DNA of 64,000 nucleotides from Cordia subcordata (lineage: Eukaryota; Streptophyta; Magnoliopsida; Boraginales; Cordiaceae): the NCBI GenBank assembly GCA_028554755.1, contig JAPTOF010000007.1, positions 12,447,001 through 12,511,000 on the forward strand, read 5' to 3'. The notes below the pieces were generated by a model. That model was given only the letters and a program-made list of their open reading frames with translations. It did no database searches and was not told the DNA's origin. Below are positions 54,288-64,000 of the stretch, in pieces. The position numbers were made by a program, and so were the translations under genes. Numbering within the stretch: the stretch's first letter is position 1; every line of letters starts with the position of its first letter.

Positions 54288-57085
54288 TTCTATTGTAGTA
54301 CAAAATAATAGTGAACTCCATGGTATCTAAACAAATTGAGAAAATGACCAAAATTAGGTTCAAAAATATTAAGTCTTGGTACTCGTTAGAATGTGGGTTA
54401 GAGGTTTAATTTGTTGAAGATATAATAAAGAGGCAAAATGGAAATTAGCCTAATCTGGAAAAGAAAAAAAATACAACCTTTTAAGTTCAAAATGCCAAGA
54501 AGATGTATAAAAAGAAAAAATAAAAAAGAAAAAATAAAAAATAAAAAAGAAATAGCAAAAATAATTACATGCAAAGGATTGTCTCTTGAGTTTCTTTGTG
54601 TATAGGAATGGTTTTGTCTTGTAGGTTTCGTTCTTTATAGATAATGGGGAAAAGGGGGAAATCCTCTAACAATTTCCTTAATGAATATCTCTTGAGTTTC
54701 TTCGTGTATAGGGAAGGTTTCTAAGTTTTGTTTATTAATTTATAATATGATAATCTCAAATTTATTCCTTCGTTTTCTTCCAAAATTCAATTTTAGAATT
54801 TAACAGCTCTGCAGACAAACAGAGACATGACCATGTGCTCATTAGTAGAAACAGTTAGAAATATACCAAAGGAAAATGTTGGAAGAATAAGGTTATAGCA
54901 TACTAAAAGGTCATTATGCATAAAAACAAGTTTGTCATGACAGTAAGTTTATCCTGCTAGTAGTATGTTTAGTCATGGTATCCTAATTTTCAAAAAGAAA
55001 ATTATCTAGTGGCAATTGACTATAAAGGACGCCTATAAAGATCTCTTTTGTCTTTGGATAGATAGAACAACAATGCTAATTAGTTAAGCCAAACAAAAAT
55101 AGAACAGTAAATTAGTTACTCTCAGCTTGTATGAAAACTATCATTTTTTTTCTAAATATCAATATAATTCAAAAAGGATGGATTGGTAATAGTAATTCAA
55201 GGTAATAAATTACAAATCAAGCTCTCAACATCTCATGCCAAAGGTATAAGGTCTAGATTCTAGACGGAGCTATTGGCAAATTTGTTTATGTCAAACTTCA
55301 TATAGATTCTTCTAAAAAAAAACTATTTTGAATATATGTCCTCAGAAAGGAGTTGGTAAGGCAATTGATGAGAAAAATCAACATGAGAATTAATAGACAG
55401 GTTAGAATTGATGAGAAAAATCAAGATGTACAATAATCAGGTACTTAGCCCACATAGGATTCATCAAACAACCAAATTGAGCACTTCAATAACATTTCCA
55501 ATGTGATATTAATAGTGAATATGTAACCAAACAATGATATATGGAGGTTTAAGCATGCTAACTTATCATCCACAAATAAGTTATTCAAATAAAAAAGCTA
55601 GGACATGACAATATCACTGAACAAATAAAAAGTACATGAGAAAGATAATGCCTTAATGAGGTTAAATATGATTCTTGTCCAGATGATTGCAAGATCAGGC
55701 TTTGGAAATTCATAATACTGACCTCAAAATGTGGTAGATAATCAATTTTTAGCGAGACGATAGCCAAAGAGCAATATATGTACTTGGAGTTGGAAGAAAG
55801 ACATTATAAGGGAGAAGTGAGATTTTGCCTCTTCAATTTCCATCTAAGAAAGTCTTTATCTATATTCAAGGATATTTGGTTGAGTAAATTACATCTTAAA
55901 ATTATAGAGCAAGGTATATTAATGATATAAGCTCGAGCAACCATCTTGGCAGCACTCTACCTTGAAGTTTATGCATCAAGAGCAGGAGTAGAAAGTGGAA
56001 TTGGAAGTTCCCTAAGGTACTACTTCCTAATGCACTACTTCTCCTCTCTAACTGTATAGAGTTGGAGTAGTGGTTCTCCAATCTCTCAAAACTTTAGAAC
56101 ATCTCAATCCATTTGCCTAGGCAACAGACCTGGATATTGACCAAAGTATTTGTAACACCCTATCCTACATCAATTCTTTGTGAGATTTATGTGCACTTTT
56201 CATATAATCACTACTTCTATGAGATTCTGCCTACTTGGGCCAGAAAATAAGCTATGGCTGGTCCATGAAAATCTGTTTGAGTCTTTCACACTCTTCCAAT
56301 ACTAACAGCAAGATAGAGTAGCAATCCAAATAGGATCATGTACAATCTAATTCTCTTTCTTAACATTCAAGAGTGAAATTACTGAGTATATGATGTTATT
56401 ACTACTGAAATAAAATGTTTTCACTTAAGTAACAACAAGATTGAGGCAGACTGTTCCAGATTAGGCAATGTATCCAAAATAGGTTTTGTTTCTCGTCCTG
56501 TAAAGACAATAATAACTGGAAGTATCTATTTTTTCAAATTGCATGATAGAAGACTGATTAGAATATGCAAGAAAAGACTGCAAGATTAAACACCCAATGC
56601 GTAAGACTTACCATTCATATAATATACAACATGTACTTTACACATCCACATAGACTTGAACAATTAACCAACTACATAACTTGTTTGGCTATTACCCTCT
56701 TTTAATATGTGTAAAGCAAAGTTCCTAATTCATAACATTAGCATAATTTTCCAGTAGCATCATGAAGCAAATTACAAGCCACCTATGAAAATGAGATATG
56801 TTTTACGACAAGTAGTAATGACCAATATAAGACAAACAAAAAAGCACTTAAAGTCCTGATAAACTACCGAGGAATATTATGATCCCATTTTGGCAAGAAG
56901 CTCAAGTATAAGAACAAGAAAACTCAAAAAGATCATATTAGCATAAATACATATTAAGCTACCTAGGCGTGCAATAAACATTTTGATGAACCAAGCACTA
57001 TGAACTTAAAAATTGATAGATTAGAAAATAGCTTGCATTTGCTAAACCAAGAACATGCGAGGAAGTGACATATTATATGTGAACA

Positions 57086-57120
<35 letters not shown>

Positions 57121-58011
57121 TAGTCTAACCTACTTCATGAACATCACAAAATGAAGTTCCCTAAACTCTATGACTTCCACTTAGAGCTATACCATTTCTC
57201 CATAGCTCTATTACTTAAATTTTGGTTTTTGTGTTTCTCCCATGAACATCACAGAATATTAATAGTTATGTACTCAAAGTATACTTTCATATGTAAAACT
57301 TTTACAGGCTGTCCCTCATTTCTAGGTTCTCCATCTTTTCTTCTTTTCCTTCTTCTTCCATCTTTTTTCATTAAATAATGAGAAAAGCTTAAATGAGTAC
57401 ATCAACACCCTAATTTTAATACATCATCATATATGCAACTTTTGTTGTAGTAATGAACCCGTAAAATAGCATTGTATAAGAAATAATTAGATAATTCCTT
57501 GTTCTAAAACCAAATTGCAATAGGAAAGTTATCATAGAGAATTTTGATCAGTAATCGTATTCATTTATGATTAATCAACTTATCATGATTACAGCAATGA
57601 ATAAGAAAGTTAACATGAGAATTAAAATAAATAAAGTAGAAAACTGAACAGTTTATCTTTAGGCCTTCGAATATAAATACTACAATTTCAAAATTAAACT
57701 TTCCCATTCAATCATGATTGTGTTTAACTAATGCATGTAGTAATCGACAAATGTAAATGGTCAAAATAAACATCAGAGCAGCTCTCAACGGCCTCTGAGA
57801 GATGAAATTCAAAAAACTTAATTTATGAATCAATATATTGTTCTTATTTAAAAAAAATTACTAAATAAAAAATTACTTATTTTTTTCTGTTTTTCAAATT
57901 ACAAAGAATCTTAATCTCATGAAGCATTTAGAAAATCAAATTAGCGGTATCTTCTTCTTGATTGCTATCATCTTATTCATCTCCGTATTCAATATCTAAG
58001 CTTCACATAAG
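54288..58011. other. Unassigned AT-rich region
   Basis: 3.7 kb with no convincing coding frame over about 75 codons and no recognised transposon terminus. It includes an A-rich simple stretch (about 54475-54560) and a TA repeat (57086-57119). It differs in character from the Athila LTRs, with none of their shared blocks. It may be non-coding CACTA sequence (see findings) or old single-copy DNA. Confidence 0.5.
57086..57119. repeat. TA dinucleotide microsatellite
   Basis: ATATATATAT for about 26 bases, one G interruption, then ATATATAT. Confidence 0.9.
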
Positions 58012-58016
58012 TGTAT

Positions 58017-59819
58017 TGGTGTCGTCTTTCGAGTGCAAGCTCTAAAAGACCCGCAAGCTTACGGATCGTGCAATATAGTGCGTACAAGTGCGGGTGTCGA
58101 ACCACAGGGAGGCATGAATAATGTGGGTGAATTCTATGCTTGGTGTTCTAGAAAGTGCCAAAAAGAAAGATCTAAACTAGACATATTTTTGGGGTTTTGG
58201 ATTATCGGGAGCTCTAGGTAAAGGAAATAAAACTAAACTATGAATATGAAAAATGGGAACACAAGTTGGTCAAGAGGGAACTAACACTTGAGAAGGGGTT
58301 AGGGTGACTTCAACTTATGAATGGGTAATTCTATACTCAAATGCTATGGGATTAAGAGATGATGGCTAACTATCATGAGTGCTCTTAACTAGGTTGCTAG
58401 TTAGTGTCCTAATTTCCCCCTAGGACTCGGTGCGGGTCCGTCCCTAGGCAGCGCCTCCTAGAGCTACGGCGTGGTCCTTATGACCTAGGGCCTCAAGAGT
58501 AACTAACTAACTTCCTAGGTGGCTTAGAATGAACCTACCTTAGTACCTAAACCTTTGGCTGGATTTAAAGTCAAGACATAGTGTTGCTAAGGTCGACTAA
58601 ACCTATCCAGAAACCTATTGGCTGGATTTAAAGCCAAAGGAGACTCGGCATAGACTAGCCCTAAGTTATACTTCGTCATTCTGAGGTCACTACAGCAGGA
58701 TTTGACTTGCTAGTGCGTTCATACATGTTCAAGGCCAAGGTGCGCGTGAATAATGGAACCTATTCAACTACCAAACATCGTCATGTTCAGTTCACACCAT
58801 TAGAAATAATTAACACCCAGCACGTATGCGTTATTGAAGTTATGCTCGTTACTAGGCATGCAAATATACATATAGACATGAATAAAAACATTACCCACTT
58901 CATAGCATCCACATATAAACACATAGACATGAGTATAACATGGATTAGATGTGTTTAGTAACAAACAAACTTCAATTTATACACATGTTACTCATCGAGG
59001 TATTTTATCAAACACTTAGACATGAATGAGAAAATACCCATTTAAATAAGACAATTCGAAACATGTATATATATTCAGCCATCATATCCCATATCATAAG
59101 AGTATATAATTATCCCATTACATAAGTTAAATCACCCTACACAAGTCTACTCAATCATAATAGGAAATAGAATGAAAGAGAGATAATGAAACTTCCCTTT
59201 CATCCTAGCTAATCTTGTACAAAGCTTTTGAGCAAACTTGATTCCAAAATGTTTGAACCCTCTAAATCAATCTTGGTTCTTAGTGAGAAATGTGTGAAAA
59301 GTGTGTGTGAAGTGGGTGAGATCTAGGGTTAAGTGTGTGAGAATTTTAGGTGTGAAGTGTGTGTTAATCTACCAAAAAGTCCTCCTTCTTTCTGCAGAAT
59401 TGGGCCCTATTTATATGTTCTCAGCATATTGGTCGACCGGCCTCTGGAGTGGTCGTCCGGCTTTTTAATGTTGCTCTTTGGAGTGGCCGGTCGACCGACT
59501 CTGGAAGGGTGGTCGTCCGGCTGACTTTCTTCTTCCATTCTTTGTCTTTTCAGCCTCTGGTCTTCTCTCTTAGACCCGTGCATTTCCTATCTTCATCACC
59601 TTTCATCGTCCAATCTCGATCTTAACCCAAAGTTCACCTAAATCATTGAAAATAAGCAATTAGTGTAGCAATTTGTCTCTTAAACTCGATATGTACATTT
59701 GTTTACGCTTAAGCCTATTCTTATCAAAAGCACTACACTAATGCATCATTATGAGCACTCAACACGTCTAAAATATAGGTAAATGACAATGCAAACACAC
59801 ACAAAAACACAACACATCA
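58017..59819 (-). mobile_element. Solo LTR C (Athila-type), TSD TGTAT
   Basis: On the minus strand it runs TGATGTGTTGTGTTTTTG (59819) to GAAAGACGACACCA (58017). Exact TGTAT lies at 58012-58016 and 59820-59824. It is the best preserved member of this solo LTR family. GGTCGACCGG is at 59431-59440, CCGGTCGACCG is at 59487-59497, and the TATA-like ATATAAATAGGG on the minus strand is at about 59405-59416. Twin GGCTGGATTTAAAGCC stem-loops lie at 58557-58638. Confidence 0.93.
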
Positions 59820-59824
59820 TGTAT

Positions 59825-60735
59825 CAACAGTAAATTCAACAAATGAGCTTTACATAAGCAAATTATCGGTAACACACTCATGAATCTCTTCTCTTACACC
59901 ACTCACCATTTTTGTTTTTCACTCACAGCAAACTCCTACACCTCTTCTCTTACACGAACATCTCTCAGTCATTTGTTAAACACACACGAATAACACACAT
60001 TTGAAATGAGAAAATTGATGAGAAGTGCCTACATTAACATTGCATATAGCTATTATGTCATGAAGATTGATGAGAGAAAATTAGGGTTTGAGAGAGAGAT
60101 TGGGGTAAAGTTAAATATTATAAGGGAATAACAAAATAGCCTGAAACTTGATTAACTGGTTAGATATTATAAGGGAAATAAAATAGCTTGAAACTTGGTT
60201 AACTAGTTAGATATTATAAGTGAAAATAAAATAGCTATAAATCCAGGTGTTGTTGTATTATAGCTTAATGAATTAATTTGTTAATTGAATAATAATACGA
60301 TTAAACTTGATTAACTAGTTAATTGGGGTAAAGTTAGATATTATAAGGGAATAATAAAATAGCTATAAACTTTTAAAAATATAATAATAAGAAAAATACA
60401 TACAGTCAATATTTAATGGATTGAAAGTTACTATTTAACGATTCAAATAAATATTATAAAATTAGAGTTAGTGATAAACAAAAATTAACTGATAAATATA
60501 AAATTATATTAATAAAAATGCTTAAGATATATAGTTATTATGTTTAAGTGTTAATTTTCTATATAAAGATTAATTTTATTATGTATATAAAAATTGATAT
60601 GATCGAGTTAGAGCTTACAAAAATAAGATAAATACAATTAGTAATATAACTATAATTAGTTAATTACTAGTAGGATAAGTTAGTAGCTTAAATTAAGTTA
60701 TTAATACAACTAGAATTAATTAGTTGCTATTAGAT
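59825..60735. other. AT-rich spacer with short tandem array
   Basis: No gene seen. An imperfect tandem array at about 60111-60240 has a unit of 47-49 bases (TTAGATATTATAAGGGAAAT, then AAAATAGCTTGAAACTTG and GTTAACTAG). A further partial unit lies at 60325-60372. The rest is AT-rich. It may be internal sequence of the CACTA element ending at 61225. Confidence 0.55.
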
Positions 60736-61225
60736 AAGTTACAAATATTAGTGACAGATTAGTGATGGAATTCAACTTGTGATGGATTTGTGATAGAAAT
60801 ATCACTCATAGTTAGTAACTAATTAGTGACGGACTTATACTTCACTAATTAGTGACAGATCAATGACTGGATTCAATTTGAGACTGGCTTGTGATGGAAT
60901 TTTCAGTCACTATTAGTGATAGATTAGTGATGGGTTTGCATGTTATAAATTAATGGTGGAAATAAATTTTCTAATGTAATTTTTGCGACGGATTTATGAC
61001 TGGAAAAATTTTATCACAAGTTTCGTGGCTAATTTGTGATGAAAATCATTTTCATTAGTAGTTCAATTATTAATCAGTCACTAATCTGTCAATGTTTTTA
61101 TGAGATAATATTACATAATTGTTTTATTTTATCCTGTCACTTATCAGTCACTACTTTGTAACTAATAGTGACTGATTTTGTCCATCACTAATTTTCCATC
61201 ATAAAAGCATTGTTTTCTTATAGTG
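60736..61225 (-). mobile_element. CACTA element terminus with subterminal repeats
   Basis: The minus strand starts CACTATAAGAAAACAATGC at 61225, a CACTA-type terminal repeat. Inside it is a block of repeated short motifs in both orientations around TTAGTGACGGA, GTGACAGATTAGTGATGG, TCAGTCACTA and TTTGTGATGGAATTT, typical of the subterminal transposase-binding repeats of CACTA elements. The element body lies to the left. Three bases ATG follow the terminus and may be the 3-bp target duplication, but the partner end is not in view. Confidence 0.75.
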
Positions 61226-62593
61226 ATGCATGTGATAAGTAAAAATGAGGGTGGTGTATTCTTCATTTATGGTCATGGAGGAACTAGAAAGATGCATATT
61301 TGGAGAACTTTGGCCTCAAATTTGCAATCTTAGGTTATAGTTGCTTCAACTGGGATAGCTTCGCTATCAATACTTGGTGGTCAGACAACACATTTACATT
61401 TTGCTATTTTATTATATACAAATGAAGATTCAATAAGCAATGTTAAGCAAGATAGCCAATTGGTTAATTTCTTGATCAAGACAAAAGTTATTGTTTAGGG
61501 TGGAGCAATTATGGTGCATCGTCATTGTTTTGAAGCACTTGAGAGTACTCTAAGAGACATACTATGCTATTCAAATTCTAGGAGTTCGATTCTTTCATTT
61601 GGTGGCAAAGTTGTTGTTTTGGGTGATGACTAGGCAAATTCTTCCTGTTATACCAAGAAGTAGGGCCGACATTTGTCAATGCTTCACTAAGCTCATCATA
61701 TCTTTGGGAACATCGTTAGGTGTTACGTCCGACAAAGAATATGAGATTATTGTCATGCCCTTCGAATGAAGATCCAGATGAATTGAAAAATTTCTCAGAT
61801 CGGATATTAAGTGTTGGAGATGGATTCATTTCTGATTCTATTGATTTAAAGGCATTGATTGAAATTCTTGATGAGTTGTTAATTAAAGCTTACACAGATC
61901 CTTTGCCTATTATTATTGAAAGCACATACCCTAGTCTGTTGGAAATTTTATCGATGCAAAATATCTTCAAGGTCGGGCCATCTTCGGTCCAAATCTTGAA
62001 GTTGTTGAAAAAATAAATGATTTCATGCTCTCAATGATACCTAGTGAGGAACATGTATACTTGAGTTCTGATAGTGTATGCAAATCTGATGGAAGTGTTG
62101 ATATCCATTAAGACTTCATTACTTCAGAATTTTTGAACAGTATCAAGTGCTTTAGATTACCAAATCATATTTAAAGCTTAAAGTTGGTTTACCAGTTATG
62201 CTAATAACAAACGTATATCCAAGTGTTGGGTTATGTAATAGCACAAGATTTGCTATCACTTAGCTGGGCAAACATGTTCTTGAAACTGAAATTATAAATG
62301 GTTCGAAGTCTGGTGACAGAGTATTTTTTCCATGGATGATATTATCTCTATCAAGTGCAAATTTTCCATTTCCATTGCAAAGACATCAACTCCCATGAGT
62401 GGTTTCACATGCAATGACAAACAAAAATCAAGAGCAATCACTAACAAATGTTGGACTATATTTACCTCAACTAATTTTCACTCATAGACAGTTATATGTT
62501 GCTGTTTCAAGAGTCATGGAAAAAAAAGGTCTAAAAATTTTAATCCATGATGAAAAAGGTGTGCCTTCAAACAGAACTGAGAATGTTGTGTAA
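61226..62593 (+). pseudogene. Pif1-like helicase of Helitron type, broken
   Basis: ATP-dependent DNA helicase part of a Helitron Rep-helicase protein, or a related plant Pif1 repeat gene. The frame begins SKNEGGVFFIYGHGGTRKMH, a Walker A motif in which GTGKT reads GTRKM. The motif II region has Trp as a stop and Asp-Glu lost (IV*GGAIMVHRHCFEALEST). Motif III follows as LSFGGKVVVLGDD then QILPVIPRSR. Further on come DELKNFSDRILSVGDGF, IIESTYPSLLE, VVEKINDFMLSMIPSEEHVY, LSSDSVCKSDGSVDIH and the C-terminal NVGLYLPQLIFTHRQLYVAV plus SRVMEKKGLKILIHDEKGVP. Many frameshifts and stops are present. The N-terminal Rep part is missing and coding starts right at the CACTA terminus, as if the CACTA element inserted in this gene. 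Confidence 0.85.
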
Positions 62594-63300
62594 GTAGGGC
62601 CAAACAGCTTACGAAGTAGGTTAGAGCCATGAATTCTCACATCTATAGAGTGGGTAACAAACCTACAGATTTCTTGGATAATTTGGGCATTGTTGCTGAG
62701 AGACTGAACATCTTTTGAAGGTTACGGAGGTCACACATTTTTTTGAGAAATGGTGATCTACGAGAAAATGGGCTTACCTAATCTTACAGTCTAGTGTAGA
62801 GTCTAGGTTTAGGGTATAGTTTTTCTTGTAATGGTAGTAAATACTATCTTATTTATTTTGATTATGTTTCAAGCTGTAAACGTAATAGTACTATCTTATT
62901 TATTTTTTGCATGCATTGCATTTTGCATTTTTGTACAAAGGTTGGCATGTCAACCTTCCACGTATAGAAGTAGAATATAAAGTAATGCCTAGCCTCCCCT
63001 CGACTGGTACTTTTCTTTTTGTGATAATAAAACATGCGGAGAGAAGAACCTCCCCTTTTACCTAGAAAGAAAAGGTTGAGAATGTTATGTACAAGGAAAT
63101 CTCCCAAAATTGGGTTTAGTTACATATTTGATTTTCTTTATTTATTTGGTTATAGTTTTTTTATTGTATTGTTTGCTTACACTATGGGTACCTTTTAATA
63201 AAATGTGTATGTGTATTATGCTACTTATATCTCACATAAAAATACACATTTATTAAGTAAATCCTATTTAAATTATTTTTTTAAATTTTATAAATAAAAC
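62594..63300 (+). other. Downstream of the helicase relic, no gene seen
   Basis: An AT-rich stretch. A Helitron 3' end (hairpin followed by CTRR) was looked for, but no candidate was convincing. The 81-codon minus-strand frame 62862-63107 has no recognised domain and is not called. Confidence 0.45.
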
Positions 63301-63692
63301 ATATGTCACGTCTCGTAAATGACGCAGGAATTAGACTAGCATAGAGATATAGATATCCACCACTGTCGCTGCATAATGAGAATCTAACGCTTGGATTGGA
63401 AACATATTGCACGCGTTTGTAGATTCCACGTATTACTCGAAGCAAAAGGGTCGAGGTCGCTCCTTGTCTTTATTGACTACTTTGACGCTCTTACCCTCTT
63501 TAATTATAAAAATTATATTTGTTTTCCTGTTAACATCATTACATCAATGGTTCCGTTCCCTTTGAGCCCAAGGCCATCACGGCAGACTCAATTATGGAAA
63601 GTGTAAATAACGCTTTACCAATTTCTTTACCTGAAAGTTTGTTCAAAACTGTCAAGAACCCTATAACTCCATGATCACCATCTACGTTTCAG
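63301..63692 (+). promoter_or_regulatory. Possible host-gene promoter and first exon
   Basis: Base composition changes to less AT-rich, CpG-containing sequence (CACGTCTCG-like, CACGCG, CACGTATT) from about 63305. TATAAAAAT is at 63505-63513. Downstream is a leader with a 19-codon upstream ORF (63547-63606, MVPFPLSPRPSRQTQLWKV). At 63671 ATGATCACCATCTACGTTTC leads into CAG|GTAAAG, a strong splice-donor match with the intron starting at 63693. The ATG at 63671 could be the real start (MITIYVS...) with a phase-1 intron, or the whole exon may be 5' untranslated. The product lies outside the window. Confidence 0.35.
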
Positions 63693-64000
63693 GTAAAGTT
63701 CTTGCTATCTTATATTTTCATAGTTTCACTTTGCCTTTTTTTGTTTTAATTTTTGATTGTTGTGTTGCTTGTCTAGTTCATCTGTTCTTGAAAGAATCTG
63801 TTGTTTGTGATTTCTGAAATATTGGATTAAAGTGTTTTCTGGTCACACACGTCTACACTTTTTTATGCAAATATTTACTTTTAAAGTAGCTTTCTTACAT
63901 TGTTCAACTTATATATTGAAGGCAAATGTGGATCTGACAAAAATAATGTGGCTAAAATGGATGTGAAATAATATATATTGTGAATTTTCAGATATAGAAA
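63693..64000 (+). other. Presumed first intron (incomplete)
   Basis: A T-rich stretch after the donor GTAAAGTTCTTGC, with TTTTTTGTTTTAATTTTTG runs as is usual in plant introns and no long frame. No acceptor was chosen before the window ends. Confidence 0.3.

Noticed and set aside
62781..62830. Helitron 3' end near CTAGT at about 62791
   Set aside because: No stable GC-rich hairpin just before it, and the final base context does not fit CTRR|T convincingly.
63391..63606. 71-codon frame at the putative promoter
   Set aside because: It spans the TATA box and ends in the leader. Only its last 20 codons could be an upstream ORF.

Overview
This window looks like repeat-rich, probably heterochromatic DNA from a higher plant (angiosperm-type). 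The evidence is Athila-like Ty3/gypsy retrotransposons primed by tRNA-Asp, a CACTA (En/Spm) transposase of the TNP2 type, Ty1/copia fragments, a Helitron-type Pif1 helicase relic and AT-rich spacer. No bacterial-style gene, tRNA, rRNA or CRISPR array was seen. Every recognisable protein region is broken by stops, frameshifts or insertions. The only host-gene candidate is a promoter and first-exon-like stretch at the extreme right end.

Layout. (1) 1-20063: an outer, plus-strand Athila-like element (E1) with protease at the left and its 3' LTR at 18436-20063. It carries a minus-strand solo LTR (A, 1900-3796, TSD CTTAT) and a complete 13.1 kb Athila-like element (H, 4670-17768, TSD ACCCT) with gag, protease, RT, RNase H and integrase. 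H's own 3' LTR was later hit by solo LTR B (15682-17555, TSD GGTAG). (2) 20064-24295: a minus-strand CACTA transposase pseudogene split by solo LTR G (21716-23308). (3) 24296-45788: a stack of minus-strand Athila-type elements. J is a 3' end only. K is an LTR fragment fused to a truncated LTR of E. E (28285-45067) has no recognisable gag or pol but a Cys-rich/Tyr-rich ORF. Inside E sits F (31236-39520, TSD GTATT), a complete gag-protease-only element. Solo LTR D lies inside the 5' LTR of E, and more Athila 3' sequence follows at 45068-45788. (4) 45789-54287: a copia integrase-RT fragment, the 3' end of a plus-strand Athila-type element (L, LTR 48155-50027), then two diverged copia-type LTRs in inverted orientation. 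(5) 54288-61225: unassigned AT-rich DNA, solo LTR C (58017-59819, TSD TGTAT), then subterminal repeats and a terminus reading CACTATAAGAAAA, the outward end of a CACTA element. (6) 61226-62593: a decayed Pif1/Helitron helicase. (7) 63300-64000: possible promoter, leader and first intron donor of a host gene.

How the parts relate. H supplies the enzyme types (RT, RNase H, integrase) that E and F lack. E and F keep LTRs, tRNA-Asp primer sites and a polypurine tract or 3' module, so they look like non-autonomous passengers of an Athila-type system. The transposase strand and the terminus at 61225 suggest that much of 20-61 kb may be one CACTA element with younger insertions inside it. This is inference. 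The most interesting signals are the unrecognised ORF of E, a post-protease domain shared by E and E1, an antisense Phe-rich ORF recurring in the 3' region of nearly every copy, and a recurrent LTR promoter module (GGTCGACC palindromes, TATA box, telo-box). Boundaries come from reading termini and target-site duplications by eye. No alignment or database search was run.
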